Assembly (NCBI GenBank): GCA_002633005.1
Contig: NMRA01000050.1
Span: forward strand, 395,983 to 457,982
Length of the DNA: 62,000 nt
Source: Phoronis australis
Taxonomy: Eukaryota > Phoronida > Phoronidae
Reading direction: 5' to 3'
Positions 33,522 through 45,339 of this stretch are shown in pieces. Position numbers and translations under genes: made by a program. The notes beneath the pieces are model-generated. The model searched no databases, had not been told where the DNA came from, and saw nothing but the letters and a program-made list of their open reading frames with translations. How positions within the stretch are numbered: the stretch's first letter is position 1; each line of letters opens with the position of its first letter.

Positions 33522-35576
33522 GTAAGTGTAACTTATAGCTTTTGTGATCTTATTTAGCTAGGTAGTTGTTCAGGGGCCAAGGATAATAGTTTGCCTCCTT
33601 TGTTTGCCAGTAGATCCGAGATTATATCTAGGACCTTGTTGATAAACGACCTCAACTCTAAGTCATAAGGGCAGGTGGCCTAGTTTACTGAAATAAGCTA
33701 TATATAAACATGCGTAGACAAGAAAGCATTTTGTCTAGACGAGAGCCCTATTTCAGATCTACCATTTTGCTCTGTTTAGTTTGAATGAAATTTTAAAATA
33801 AATTCGTAGATGTCAAACGCACTCATCAATCACACCCGTTCAGGCATTTCCAGTGCCGTTTACATCAATTGTGGTAACCAAAGCGTCGTGTACTGGGTAC
33901 CGTATTGTAGGGCAACTGATGGTACGGTACTCGCTGACTCGGATCTAGTCTTATCAAATTCATACCAACGGTTTCAGCTCCACAATGGTTCGTCATAAAG
34001 ATACCTTCTGGGTCAAACAACCTTCCGTAATGGTAAGTTTTCATAAATAACCCAACGCACAGCGCAACCTATTGAGCACTGGGAAAGAGTGCAACGCTAC
34101 TTCTTTTGGTTATTGCCAATCGGCTGTCTTCCTTTATTCTGAGCATAGTAGTACAATCTCAAAGCGTATCATTTGCTAGCTGTCTCCATTTTTCCTTTTC
34201 TTTTTAATGACTTTATAATCCTCATATCGTTGTCCAGACGCCGTTGAACCTTTTTAATAATTTTTCATCATGAAAATCGGCATTAAACCCGCGTTGTGTC
34301 CTTACTCAGATGAGAAATGACTTTGCTCGAGACCATGCTGGCTATTACAAACCAACTTCTATAGCTTAATCTCTGTCAATAACAAGGTGTTAGTTCTCTC
34401 AAAGCCCTAAATTAAAGTCTGATTTCTTTCACGAAAGGCGTGTTTATAGCTGTTTTAATTTGAGCAAAAATCATACAGCAACTTTACCATAGGGGAACGA
34501 TTAGCTCGGGATCTCTCCTTCCGAGACACTACCAAAGCACATCACCGGCATGCCGTTTTTATGTGCGACGCAGACAGTGTGCTTTGGAAAATTGAGATTG
34601 CCCTCTCTTCCTTACGGCATCCAAGATGCACCAGTACTTGGAGAGCGGGGGAGGACGCATGTACGGACTTCAGTCATACGGCAAGTCATATTGCTTTCAA
34701 AGTAAAGAATGACTGACCATATGACTAAAGCTCGCTCATGCACAAAGTTCACATCCCAGGGGAAATTTGAGGCTACAAAAATACCCAAGGTGTTATTAAC
34801 CCCGGTAGTTGTGTTTTAAAGTGAGGAACTATGTTTGAGTGTGGCAGACAGGTTGCTTGGGTGCCCTGCAATAGGTCTGTGTTATAATGACGCTGAACAT
34901 CGGCCAAACGATGTTGGCGGAGCGTTTCTCCTTAAATGGGGCGCTGAGGTTTCAAGAGATGTAGTTATGACAACAACAAACAAACCGACTGTGAGGATAA
35001 ACCACGCAGGTTAACTGCATAGTGCTGTTGGTAATTATGGCCGCTCTGAAGTCCTCGCCCTCGCCTCCACTGCCATGTTAAACCATCAGTTCTGGTGTCG
35101 AAGCAACTTTCTTCACAGGAGTATTTGCTCTTTTAAATCAGCTTAACAGTAGCTGTTCTATATCAAAACTCATGTTTTGACAAGTGTTTTAAAAGAATTA
35201 AGCGTACGCCTATCTTGCAGACAATCGGAATTATAGCAAAGTAGTTCGTTTATGCCTTTTCCATGTTTACATTTGTAGGATACCGGAAGTGCTTATTCTC
35301 CGATTCTCTCGTTGGCTGTCATGTGCTTCTCACTTCTTTCTGCTAGAGTGATGTCATAGTGAAATCCACGCATCGTAATTTCATGTCGTCAGCATGGATG
35401 TTGTCGGAAAATAGGTTGTATTATTTAGTTGGATGATATTTTAAGATTTTTTTACAATTGCCGTGTTAAAACACAACTGAAATGTATTTCCGCATTTTAC
35501 CTAAGTTCTCACTCAGGGTATCACATTGTTGTACAACGAAAAACTCGATCGTGAAATGACCGCTTTCATTTTGCAG
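33522..35576 (+). other. Third intron of the Reeler-domain gene
   Basis: This intron runs from the donor A|GTAAGTG to acceptor TTTCATTTTGCAG. I saw no other phase-compatible exon carrying the end of a Reeler domain. The 62-codon frame at 33810 has no splice context. Confidence 0.55.
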
Positions 35577-35658
35577 TAGCTTTCGCCGTGCCTTCAACCA
35601 AGTTTTTGTCAAAAAAGTGCAGCTGCCGAACTATACTGACCGCTTTAGTAGTGAATAG
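35577..35658 (+). CDS. Reeler-domain secreted protein, terminal coding exon
   Basis: After acceptor TTTCATTTTGCAG the first base completes the Tyr codon, giving YSFRRAFNQVFVKKVQLPNY and, after NYTDRFSSE, the stop TAG at 35656-35658. The four exons together (190+110+113+82 nt) make exactly 165 codons. AATAAA follows 56 bp downstream. The sequence replaces the usual Reeler ending (F-x-AT-V....FW) with a similar but diverged strand (F-x-x-A-F-N-x-V-F-V), so the assignment rests on phase, stop and polyadenylation signal more than on residue identity. Confidence 0.6.
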
Positions 35659-35713
35659 AGCTTTTCTTTATATTGGCACGTGTTGTTTTGTATCTTTAAC
35701 AGGAAATGGTTAC

Positions 35714-35719
35714 AATAAA
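35714..35719 (+). promoter_or_regulatory. Polyadenylation signal AATAAA of the Reeler-domain gene
   Basis: A canonical hexamer lies in TTACAATAAAACCC, 56 bp after the predicted stop. It supports the preceding exon as terminal. Confidence 0.6.
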
Positions 35720-36960
35720 ACCCAAGTTGTTGGGTCCAGGCTTGGTGAATAAGGCGGCTAAAATTCAAATTTTCCTATACTATATTTCCAAATGAGTCGT
35801 GTTCTTTTTGCCTTATAAAAATCCGAAATCCCTGTGTCCCTTGAACTCTATGACAATAATCATGAAAAATTTCAGTCGGTGTGACCGGAATAATCTGATC
35901 CGCGATTGCAGTTAGAGAATGCAAGGACCATGACTCGCTCCGCTATTTAATTTGACTTTAAGCTGTCTTATTAGCCTAACTCGGATCCAGCAACTCTAAG
36001 GAGTGTCTTTTAAACAGTAAAGACCTAGTAGCACACGTTTTTAACACTTATTAGACTGTTAGAACATGTTATAACGGAGCCACCAGAGCCTACAGGTCAA
36101 TCCTAACAAAATCTGTAGTCCTCACCTGTCACGAACTGGAACCGCGTCATACTCTGCCAGTTTAAATTTGTTGCAAAAGAGTACGCCGGAAGTGAGATTC
36201 TTCGTGTATAACGGTTGAATAACAAGATAATAATAATATGGCGACTGGGCTAAGCGTGTTTTACTAGGAGTAATTAACTCTGGTAAACAGTATAAACAAA
36301 ACAACGAACATGCAATATAAAATAATTGAGTAAAATAGCTATACAGTTAGAATATCCTGGCGAAAAAATCCAAAAGAAACAAAGACAGGGAAACTGAGAT
36401 ATCGGTGGTCTTCTACAATGAACGATGGAATATATACTGGTGGCGAAGTAACTTTAGAAAGAAAATTTGGCGTATTTAAAAATGGTAGAATATAAGTATA
36501 ACTGAGTTGACAGTAAAAGGAAAAATTCCATTCAGCCATAAGCATTCGTATAGGCTACTATCCGACGGAGCCTGATCTCCTGGCTGGGCGAACATTTGTG
36601 CTCCGTGGAGCAAGATGAACACATTTTGAAATTAGCTCCCCTGGCCTTGATTGGGTAAAATTCGTGTGTCAGTGTCAAAGATATTAAAAAATACTGCGCC
36701 ATGCTCCTAACACTGCAATATTTTCCCATCGCCGACACTCAGCTCATAGGCTACAGTTTATTACACCCCCCCCCACCCCGTTTGCGTTTTCAATCGCAGA
36801 ATTTTCATATTTAGACAACGGAGGTATAGATTGTAAATTTTTATTTTGTTCTGAATGTTCCTTTCTTAATAATGAAATTTTGACTTTAAAAGGGCGTTGC
36901 ATAATAATAGTAAGGCACATAAATATAGTATGCAAAAGCAACACGGGGCGTTGAAATGCG
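35720..36960. other. Intergenic, nothing recognised
   Basis: Only short unsupported ORFs are present, plus a C-run with TA-rich flanks near 36765-36780. Confidence 0.4.
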
Positions 36961-37880
36961 CCCACGAATGCACTGCAAACGGTTTTCTTCAAGGTGTGTT
37001 TAGTTGTATCATAAAAATGGCACTAGATGGTGCACAATACTTCCAATTCATCAAAAATGGGAAAGTGTCACCGTTGTTTTAACAGAAAGATATTTACCAC
37101 ATTTCATGAAAATCCGTCAAGGAACTTTAGAGAAATAGAGGAAAACGGAAAAATATGAAATTGCTACTAGGGGCACAGCGTTCGTTGGATCCGTCTGAAA
37201 GTTGTAGTCTTCCTTTGTCAACTTCATACAAATACACTTGCTAAATTTAACATAGATCCTGTAGAGGTCTTAGGAGCTACAGCTATGGGCGCAAAAACAA
37301 AAACAAAAACCACAAGGAGGCACCACAGTAGTTGATGTGGAAAATCATCGTCAACCGTCCACTTCATACTAAGAACATGTAAGCCAATTTTTACAATCAT
37401 CCTAAGAGAGGTTTGGTTGACAGAGGGCGGACGCCAAAAACAAATTAAAAAACAGTAAAAATGGCCACTTGTTGGCGCAAAATAAGTCGAATCCGTCTGA
37501 CCGGAAAATGTCATCGTTTCTTTAAAAGAAAGCTATTTACCAAATGAAAATTCGTTTATAAACTTCAGAGAAACAGAGGAAAACGGAAAAAATGAAATTG
37601 CCACTGAGGGGCACAGTGTTCGTAGGATCCGTCTGAAAGTCGTCGTCTTCCGTTGTTATCTTCATATAAATACAGACGCCCAGACAGATATGTGGGTGCA
37701 TAAAAATCCGCAGAGGACCTTTGATGATACAGAGGGCACACCGATAGTCGGATTCGTCCGAAATTTGTTGCCATTTGTCGTCTGCTTCATAGAAACACGT
37801 CTGCTAAATCTCATCAAGATCCTGTAAGGGGTTTAGGAGATACAGCTGCAGACGCTGGATGACGGACGCCCGGATTATCC
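36960..37880. repeat. Array of diverged ~145-bp units with CTCF-like motifs (array 2)
   Basis: Same unit family as 9230-10480. Motifs start near 37019 (GGCACTAGATGGTGC), 37163 (GCTACTAGGGGCAC), 37310 (CCACAAGGAGGCACC), 37464 (CCACTTGTTGGCGC) and 37601 (CCACTGAGGGGCAC), with steps of about 144, 147, 154 and 137 bp. Sub-family phrases alternate as in array 1 (ATCCGTCAAGGAACTTTAGA, GATCCTGTAGAGGTCTTAGG, ATCATCCTAAGAGAGGTTTG). The last units, up to about 37860, are shortened. Confidence 0.78.
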
Positions 37881-38579
37881 TACAGACACAGCCGATATTA
37901 TTAATCCATATATGAATCCATATATAAATATGTGGGTGCATAAAATAGCCCACATTTCTTTTAACTTTGAAGCTTCGTTTCAGAAATAGATGGTCGAATT
38001 TCAAATGACTTGAACTGTTCACAAAACGAAAATGAATTGCTCCTATTTTATACCATTACGTTATTTCTGAGATCACTTCCGCAACATTTTCATCACATGA
38101 AATTCGATCTGTTAATGATATCGTTGTCTTACTACCAGTGTGTCATTGTTTTTGCTAAGTTTTACGGTTTTTGAGAGACCGTTGCCGGAAACCAGGTGTG
38201 AAACAGTATACATCAATAAAGACAGAGGCCTGGATGATTGGCAAGTAGGGTTTTCGCTTTGCTTTTTCGAATCAAACAAGTGTTCGGTCATATTATGATG
38301 GCTCGTAGTAGTACAAACATGTAGTCGAAACCACTAACTTCCAGGATGTTTACAGATGAACAACACCATACCTTTTGGCCCCGGTGTCAATCGTGTTAGT
38401 TGCCCTGCGCTACCTTTGGTATACTGTCACTGCTCGCTACTAGTTCCCGCATGTTAATGACATACAAGCCAGTCAAAGTCCAGTTGTTCCACGAATGACC
38501 AAGCCGCTAAAAACCTGCAATAATTTAAAAGGAAATCAACTCTTCAGAAGTAACCAACCTATATAACATGAAATAAAAT
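37881..38579. other. Intergenic, nothing recognised
   Basis: No exon-like or repeat structure beyond a short direct repeat ATCCATATATGAATCCATAT near 37908-37930. Confidence 0.4.
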
Positions 38580-39065
38580 CTACAAGTGAGAAAGTCTTTG
38601 GGCCGAAGCTATGAAATCACGGTATTCCTCGGTCTGAATGTTGGCTAGACCAAAAGTCCATAAATCCGAAGATTCATACAAGTCTGAAAATCTATAAGAT
38701 CGAAGCTTCAAGTTTGAACTTTCATGACTCGAGGCTCTGAACAGTGATTTCGAGCAAGATTTTTGGAGTTTATGTACATGTATGTACATGTGCCCGTTTG
38801 AAGCCAGTTCTTCGAACAGCTTGTGTCTCTCAAAATGATCAAAACAAAGTTCGGCAATGTTCACTGAGCTGCCACATTTACTTACATTTTCAAATTTTGG
38901 TTTACAGCCTCTAAACTTTTGCTGCTCCACTGTAGATGACTTTGAACTACTGCTTGCAGGTGTCATAGATCTTCGGATTAGTTTCGAACTATGCTTTCTG
39001 TCGGATTTGTGAACCTTCGGACCTATAGGTCGTATAAACGCACTTGGAAAAGTGTATTTAATCAA
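38580..39065 (-). CDS. Uncertain 161-codon open frame
   Basis: The frame is open from 39065 to 38580. It is rich in Ser and Lys, with segments such as SSSSKSSTVEQQKFRG and LYESSDLWTFGLANIQTEEY. It matches no family I know, and its first ~15 codons lie inside the left arm of the inverted repeat at 39022-40790. It could be part of a gene carried beside that element, or chance in a repeat-like sequence with recurring CGAAG/TTCGGAT words. Confidence 0.2.
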   Translation of the reverse strand: MIKYTFPSAFIRPIGPKVHKSDRKHSSKLIRRSMTPASSSSKSSTVEQQKFRGCKPKFENVSKCGSSVNIAELCFDHFERHKLFEELASNGHMYIHVHKLQKSCSKSLFRASSHESSNLKLRSYRFSDLYESSDLWTFGLANIQTEEYRDFIASAQRLSHL

Positions 39066-40790
39066 TCATATATGCATTTAAAAAATAGAGCAAATTGTAA
39101 ATTCAATAAGACAATTTTGCGAATGCAAAACTATATGTTTCCAGAGGTCCCTCTCTGGAAAAGGATAAGGTAAACGCAAACAGTTGTCGCTCTATTTTTT
39201 CGTTTTATTCCTCGAAGTTGTATATCATTTGAGAAAAAAATGATGGCCTGACAGAAAATATCAATTCTTGCGCATTTCCTGATCTTTTGAAAATATAGAT
39301 CTTTTAATGATTAGGGGTCCAGCCCTCGAAAGGGGCCATTGACGACATTCAAGTGACCACCCTTTTCGTGTTTTTACTGACAAATTCTTAAGGAGCCGGT
39401 CACGGAGATAGGGTCCAATGTTGGAATCAATTTCCTAAATTCTGTTTTTTGTGAAGTCGTACAACAAACTGTCATGTTGAGGAAGCTTACTCCTTGCACG
39501 TCACACGACGATGGAATGAACTGTCACTCGTTTTCAACCTTAATGATGTTTAGTCTTTCATCTCAAGGTATCCCAGTTTCAGGTGAGATCCTATCTTGGT
39601 GGGGCGGTTCGGGGGAATTGTCCTTTTGTCCCTCTATACATGTGAGTCGGACATTGCCAAGTATTCTAACTTCATCAAAACCACAAATCATTCGTGCGCA
39701 GCACAGCAGTATTAAGGCATTCGACTCAAACAACCAAAAATGTGAAAAAACAATCGAAAAGGTAGAATTTTGAAGAACGTGAATACTACTATTTGTGAAT
39801 TACACAAAAGTATTATTTCCGATAGTTAGTTATAAAATATAATGTTACTTTTCCCACAGTATCACAAGAATAGCTTTTTCCTGAAGACCGTAACTAGGAG
39901 TTGTTTGTAAGGAATTCGCACATGTCGAAAAGACTGTTGTCAGGCCTACGATTTGTGATGACCATGTACATGTCGAATGGGGTACTCATTCAAAGTACAT
40001 GTACTTGCAATCATAAACAAAGATTTCAGAGTGTTTTTTTTTTGGAGTTCAACTTTAACTTTAACTCGTGAACCGTTATAGGTACCTCTTAAATGAGCAG
40101 CAATACACCTTATTACTATAGTCTATGATGGAATCGATTGTTGGTTTCTGATTTACATAAATTTTATGTATCTACGAAAATCGACTGATTGATAGGTGAT
40201 ATTTTGACAATTAGAAGCTAAACTTGTAAGAAATCACTAAGTTTCACTGAGCTTGTTTGCAGGCTGACATTGGGAAAATTCGATCTATCATCAGATCCCC
40301 AAATGGCAAAGTATAGTAAACGATTTTTGTCTATCTCAAATAACATGAAAGCTCGTTGTACGATTTCACAAAAAACAGAATTTAGGAAATCGATTCCAAC
40401 ATTAGACCCTCTTTACATGACCGGCTCCTTAAGAATTGTTCGGTATAAACACGAAAAGGGTGGTCACTTGAATGCCGTCAATGGCTCTTTTCGAGGGCTG
40501 GACCCCTAATCATGAAAATATCTATATTTGCAAAGATCAGGAAATGCGCAAGAATTGATATTATCTGTCACGTCATCATTTTTTTCTTAAATGATATACA
40601 TCTTCGAGGAATAAAACGAAAAATTAGGGCGACAGTTGTCTGCGTTATCCTTTGCGAGAGAGGGACTTCTGGAAAAATATAGTTTTGCATTTGCACAATT
40701 GTCTTCTTGAATTTAAAAATTTCTATATTTTTCGAAATGCATATGTGATTGATTAAATGCACGTTTTCAAGTGCGTTTAGACGACCTATG
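39022..40790. mobile_element. Foldback-like element with ~450-bp inverted arms
   Basis: The left arm 39022-39468 (from CTATAGGTCGTATAAACGCA to GTGAAGTCGTACAAC) is the reverse complement of 40352-40790 (GTTGTACGATTTCAC to GTGCGTTTAGACGACCTAT). Shared internal blocks include AGGGGTCCAGCCCTCGAAA, AGGAAATGCGCAAGAATTGA and TCCTCGAAGTTGTATATCAT. The ~880-bp centre has no convincing gene. Either a TIR transposon that lost its transposase or an inverted duplication. Confidence 0.88.
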
Positions 40791-41156
40791 CTGCAAAAAT
40801 GGAGACCCGGTCTAACAACAATATCCTGGCCAGGGCCCTCAAGGGGTAAACTGTGCACTGATACTGAGTTGTCAAATGTTCTCTTGAATATTGTGTCTGG
40901 AAGCAAATTGTAAGTTATGTTTTATAATGTAGTCTGTGACAAACGCTCTAACTGGTTGCAGTCTGATCTTGTGTCACGTGTCAGTTGATGTAAAAGATGA
41001 CCCAGGCTCATGGCAGTGAGGAAAGTACAGAAAGTCAATATTGCAGGCTTCATATTCAAACCACGTAACGAGCGTTAACTGCACAATACTTCACTTCGCT
41101 TTTGTGACTTTACATTGTGCACTTGCAATCAAACCTTTCTCTGAGGAGTTCAGTGG

Positions 41157-41582
41157 CCGGTTGCATGACAGTCCCAAATAGGGACTCAACTAAGATCACT
41201 AAATCTACTGATTATTTGAGGGCTTGTGAAAACACTGATTGTCCTATTTTATGCTGTTTGAGTATCATTAGTATGCCAATTTTTCACTTTGATTCAAGTC
41301 GAGAGAGAACTCTGGATTGAATTCTCAATATTATTGAAAATAAGTAGGGATCTTTTCATTCAACGCACCCAATTTAAGGAGTAAGTCCCTAAATGTTTTG
41401 ATTTAATTAAGGGCTCAGTTTTTAGTTATTTTATAAGAAAATGCCATTAGTCAAAGAAGAGCTCACAATAAAGATAAAATTATAGAAAAAATATTACATA
41501 AGTGCCTAAAGAACGAAACAAATACGAAAAAGATTAAGGGAACTTAGTTGAGCCCCTATTTGGGACTGTTTCGTGCAACCGG
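41157..41582. mobile_element. MITE-like element with ~40-bp terminal inverted repeats
   Basis: The left end, CCGGTTGCATGACAGTCCCA, continues into AATAGGGACTCAACTAAG. The right end is CTTAGTTGAGCCCCTATTTG, then GGACTGTTTCGTGCAACCGG. The ends are near-perfect inverted repeats with a 3-bp indel. The interior (~345 bp) is AT-rich and non-coding. No target-site duplication is obvious. Confidence 0.85.
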
Positions 41583-44209
41583 ACACAGGAGACTATTCAG
41601 ATGCTGTGTCGTGCACCGCTTCCTCGCCTTTTAAATTGAACTCGGGACAATGTCGTGAGTCGTGGTACTTTCCAAAGCACAGCTGCGTTTTTATCACGCC
41701 CGTTTTTTTGGAAAAATGTCTTCTGAGCCCTGGACTGTGGAGTTGTGACATCGTGCGTTCCTTCCAGGAAGTGGTAACAATGAGACTGTTTAGTGCTGCT
41801 AAGTCTTGAAAATATTAAATGCACGTGCAAGGGCACGCAAATTAGCCATATTGGCCAAGGAATCAAAGGCCTCAGTGTTGGGGGACCTGGAACAGTAGAC
41901 CGTGGCCTGACGCAGGAGGCCATTTCGTCATGATGGAGCTCTTTGGAAAATTTAGTGCAGATTTTTTTTAAGTATTTCATTTAAAAGGCTCTCTTCTAGA
42001 CAGGAGACTGGGGGCAATTGCCCCCTTTGCCCCCTATAAATCCGGCACTGATTGTTGGCGTGCATCCCAATCGGGCCACGACAAGCTGCAGATAGTGTAA
42101 TCCCACAGTATTCAAGTACGCTAAATTTAGTTCTTAGTTGACGTAAGCGTAAGACTCTTATCAGAGCGTTTACTTAGTAAGCCAACCAACTAGAGCGACG
42201 TCTTTTGTGAAAATGTTATCAGAGCTCTTCTGCTCTCATCTCGGAAATAACTGGGCTACGTTCCGTAGACGCGAGATCACGCACGTTTCCAAGAGGCACC
42301 ACCATGCACAAGCGAAGCACGTGACCACACTAGCATTTCTCGCAAGAGGCATCTTGGGTCTACGAAACGGTAACCACAGATAGTGGGGTTGCTAGTGACT
42401 TAGGTCAGCTTTATCAGTTCATCATTCCTAATAGTTATCAGTTGTTAACTGCGTAGTACTATCTTATGTTTGTCTTCTTCTATGTTTTGGCACGGATTTT
42501 TTTCAAATAATTACATGCTTACTGCAAAACATTGTCATTAAAAGGTTTTCCCAGAAATTCTTTCAACTCAATTCGAAACTATCTTGCAGGCAATTTATCA
42601 CGTGTTGGCGTTTTCACATTCATGAAGGCACTGCAGATGGTGCAAATACTTTGTAATGAAAAAGTGCTAAACTTTGTATTAATGCTGGTCTTGTCGTTTG
42701 TTACTGTACAATTAGCACTCCACTTTGTGCCAACAGCAAAAACACCCCCCTATTGTGTCAAGAAGCGTTTGTTTTCAAACTTGGCGCACACTCTTTAGGG
42801 TTGGTGGAGAAAGCAAGACGTTGCTTTTCTTTCAAACAATGGGGTCGTCAGGTCACTTTAACATATGTCGTGGTTTGAATGTGGGTCAAAAGTTAAGAGT
42901 GACTCCATATGAAAACCAACAGGTAGAGTCTATACCCAAAATCACCGATTTTTTTGAAACTTAGCACATGAGTTTGGTTTGTTGAGATGTAGAAAAACCT
43001 CACTTTTTAAGAATTATTTTTAAGATTATTTTTCTTTTTATGACCTGTACCGCCATTTTGCAAAATTGGGCGTCGAAGTAGGCATGTTTGAATGCATTTT
43101 ACTAGCATGTGTGGTACGGTCTAAACAAATGAATGATACGAATTGATTGGGCAGTGGCTGAATAATTCAATGGCAGAACTTTCAAAATCCATTTTCAAAT
43201 TTGTGCGTTTTGAATTTGTGAGGCAAAAACGGCTATTTTTCAGGTTATCACTGAAGCCATTTTCGGCCAAATTTGGCACTCTGTAGCAGCCATAACGCAC
43301 CTTTCCTGAAATTGAATTTATAATAATTTGTTCAGTCATTCCTAACCTGTTCATAATCTAAAATAAAAAATCTTGCCTCTAATGTAGTTTTTGCGTACGA
43401 AGCATTACACGAACCGCACTTCGTCCTTTTGCATGTTCTCAGTTGCCTCTGCTGGGGCTCTTGGAACATATAATTAGCTTGCGAAACACGACATAAAAAC
43501 CTTCTATTTTGGAGAAAAGGCAGACAGCATTATTAATTACCATTTTTGAAAACGGCATTGATGATTATTGCTTATTACAAAAAATATGTAACGTAAATCA
43601 ACTGGCATCCGTGGTTCTAAATGATAGATGGCGCTGCTTTTGTTTACGTGGAGACCGAAGACCCATCCACAATAAGAGCAGTAACACGAGGACCTTGCTG
43701 TAATTCAAGACTTCGCGAGATATTGCCATGCATTTTAAATGAAAACACGTGGTTTTAGATAAATTTTAGAGAGGTTCTAGCGTTACTGAACTCACCCCTG
43801 CCTTGTTTTCTATCTGCCTTGTTCGTGCCACAGGGAAATGAACGCACCCCGCCAAGGTGGATATGGCCCCCTTGTGTTCAGTGCAAAAAATCCTTCAACT
43901 TGTCAATAACCATTGTAACTTTGGGTTCATATTGTAATGTCCCTGCTGGTTGCTACAAATTTTAGCCACCAGTCGCCAGAAATCTGGTGTTCCACCCACA
44001 CACCGGGCACCCAACGCTGAATATTTCTGCCAGTGTGATCATCAGTGGTATAAAAAGGTACACATTCACAGTCAATAGAAAATAATTCACGAGACACAAT
44101 TTTATTAATGAATCATTCATGACAGACATGAAGTAAACAGAAGTAACGGTCTCGACTTCATATATCACACATCTTTGACTGGTATGCTACAAAACTAGGC
44201 TAAACGTTG
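41583..44209. other. Intergenic with repeat fragments, no gene recognised
   Basis: At 42000-42055 GGGGGCAATTGCCCCCTTTG precedes TAAATCCGGCACTG, a fragment of the CCGGATTTA/GGCCCC type of DNA element. At 42252-42375 CTACGTTCCGTAGACGCGAG and TCTACGAAACG form imperfect inverted ends around a segment related to 49750-49850. ORFs at 42532-42964 show a hydrophobic stretch but no splice support. Confidence 0.4.
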
Positions 44210-44275
44210 AGCTCATTAACCACTTCATTCAGTAAATCTGACGACATAACAGCATCTTCAGCAGAAATAGCATCG

Positions 44276-45339
44276 TCATAAACATTGCCGCAGACAACCT
44301 CGAAAAAATCCACCAATCTGAGATTCACTTAATAACACAGGTAAACACTTTCCCCATGGGTTCTCGTAATGTTTTCTCCGAGGGTGAACGTTTTTACCTG
44401 ACTTATCTCCTTCATCGAATATGTTCGTCAGAAAGTTCTTAACCTTTGCTGAAAATCTTGTTGACCTTTTACCTTTTTTCAATGCATTCGTCTCATCCAA
44501 ATAGTACTCTGAGGCTGCCTCAAATGACGCTCCGGTTCTTGCATCTGAAAGCATTTCTGACCACTGTCGTGCGATGTGGTCATACGTGGTTTCCCTCTGT
44601 AAATGTTCGGTGTGGTTACCCACATCCAAATGCTGACCTAGTTCTGCGTCTGTAGCAAAAAAAATCGAGTAACCTTGCTGGGTACAAGGGAACTTTTGTT
44701 GAGGCTCTTCTCTAGATACAATGCCAACCTTAACTCTTGGTGTTGAAAATCCGCCATGTCTAGAGATGTTAGTGTATTTTAGAGAAATAGGATTCCCATT
44801 TTCTCAGTATTTGTAAGAACTTACCGTCACCTACATGGAATGATTTCCACACGCGAATTCCTTGGGTGGAATAGTGGGAATTTGGGAATGTGCTTATACC
44901 AGGAACTGAGTATTTTGTAAAAGACTTTGTTACATTGACTGAACATGCATACACATAGCATCCCTTCACACGACCACTGGAAAGTAATGCTTCTTTCAAA
45001 TCCAGAAAGTTTATGATATTGTTACCTTCGGCTACAAAGAACTTTGCATTTTGTTTGAGTGGAGCGATCTTGCGATCACAGAGATCGTTTCTATTCTGAT
45101 TTTAACTAAAGTCATATCTCGAAACAGAAATGCCGGTAGAATTTGACAAGGCTGCTACGTTCAGGAGGAGAGGAGCAGAGTGGTAACATCCAGCATTACC
45201 TGACTCTTCCATGACTGGGCCTGTTTAGTCAGAAATTCACCGACTATGGGTAGTACGAGTCCGTACTCTGGCACAGGCCTTGCTTTGTGAGGTAGTTTCC
45301 TGTATCTCAAATGTTCAGTGGTGTCTTTGACATAACTCA
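44276..45339 (-). pseudogene. Decayed copy of a zinc-finger-containing multi-copy invertebrate gene, with splice sites retained
   Basis: Minus-strand segments in order: 45339-45200 (VSYVKDTTEHLRYRKL..KSQ) ends at CAG|GTAATG. 45095-44825 starts after TTAAAATCAG and encodes NRNDLCDRKIAPLKQNAKFF, KEALLSSGRVKGCYV and GIRVWKSFHVGDG, ending at G|GTAAGT. 44758-44276 encodes a degenerate C2H2 finger (KFPCTQQGYSIFFATDAELG then QHLDVGNH, second Cys lost), ETTYDHIARQWSEM and RFSAKVKNFLTNIFDEGDKS, then frameshifts to an SDWWIFSRLSA-like end. From memory this order (CDRKIAP, GxRVWxxxxVGxGK, C2H2 finger with HLDVGKH, RFSxxVKxxLxxIFxEGxxxG, FFSRLSA) is an uncharacterised repetitive family of marine invertebrates. 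Phases agree between the first two segments but not into the third. The function is unknown. Confidence 0.6.

Noticed and set aside
33810-33998. Further exon of the Reeler-domain gene
   Set aside because: No acceptor of the required phase, and the encoded text does not continue the Reeler fold. The exon at 35577-35658 fits phase, stop and polyadenylation signal better.
41597-41980. 127-codon minus-strand frame
   Set aside because: Starts right beside a MITE, has no family features, and is overlapped by a plus-strand frame of similar quality.
42532-42964. Plus-strand frames with hydrophobic stretch FVLMLVLSFVTVQLALHF
   Set aside because: No splice sites, no family match, and surrounding sequence resembles old repeat DNA.
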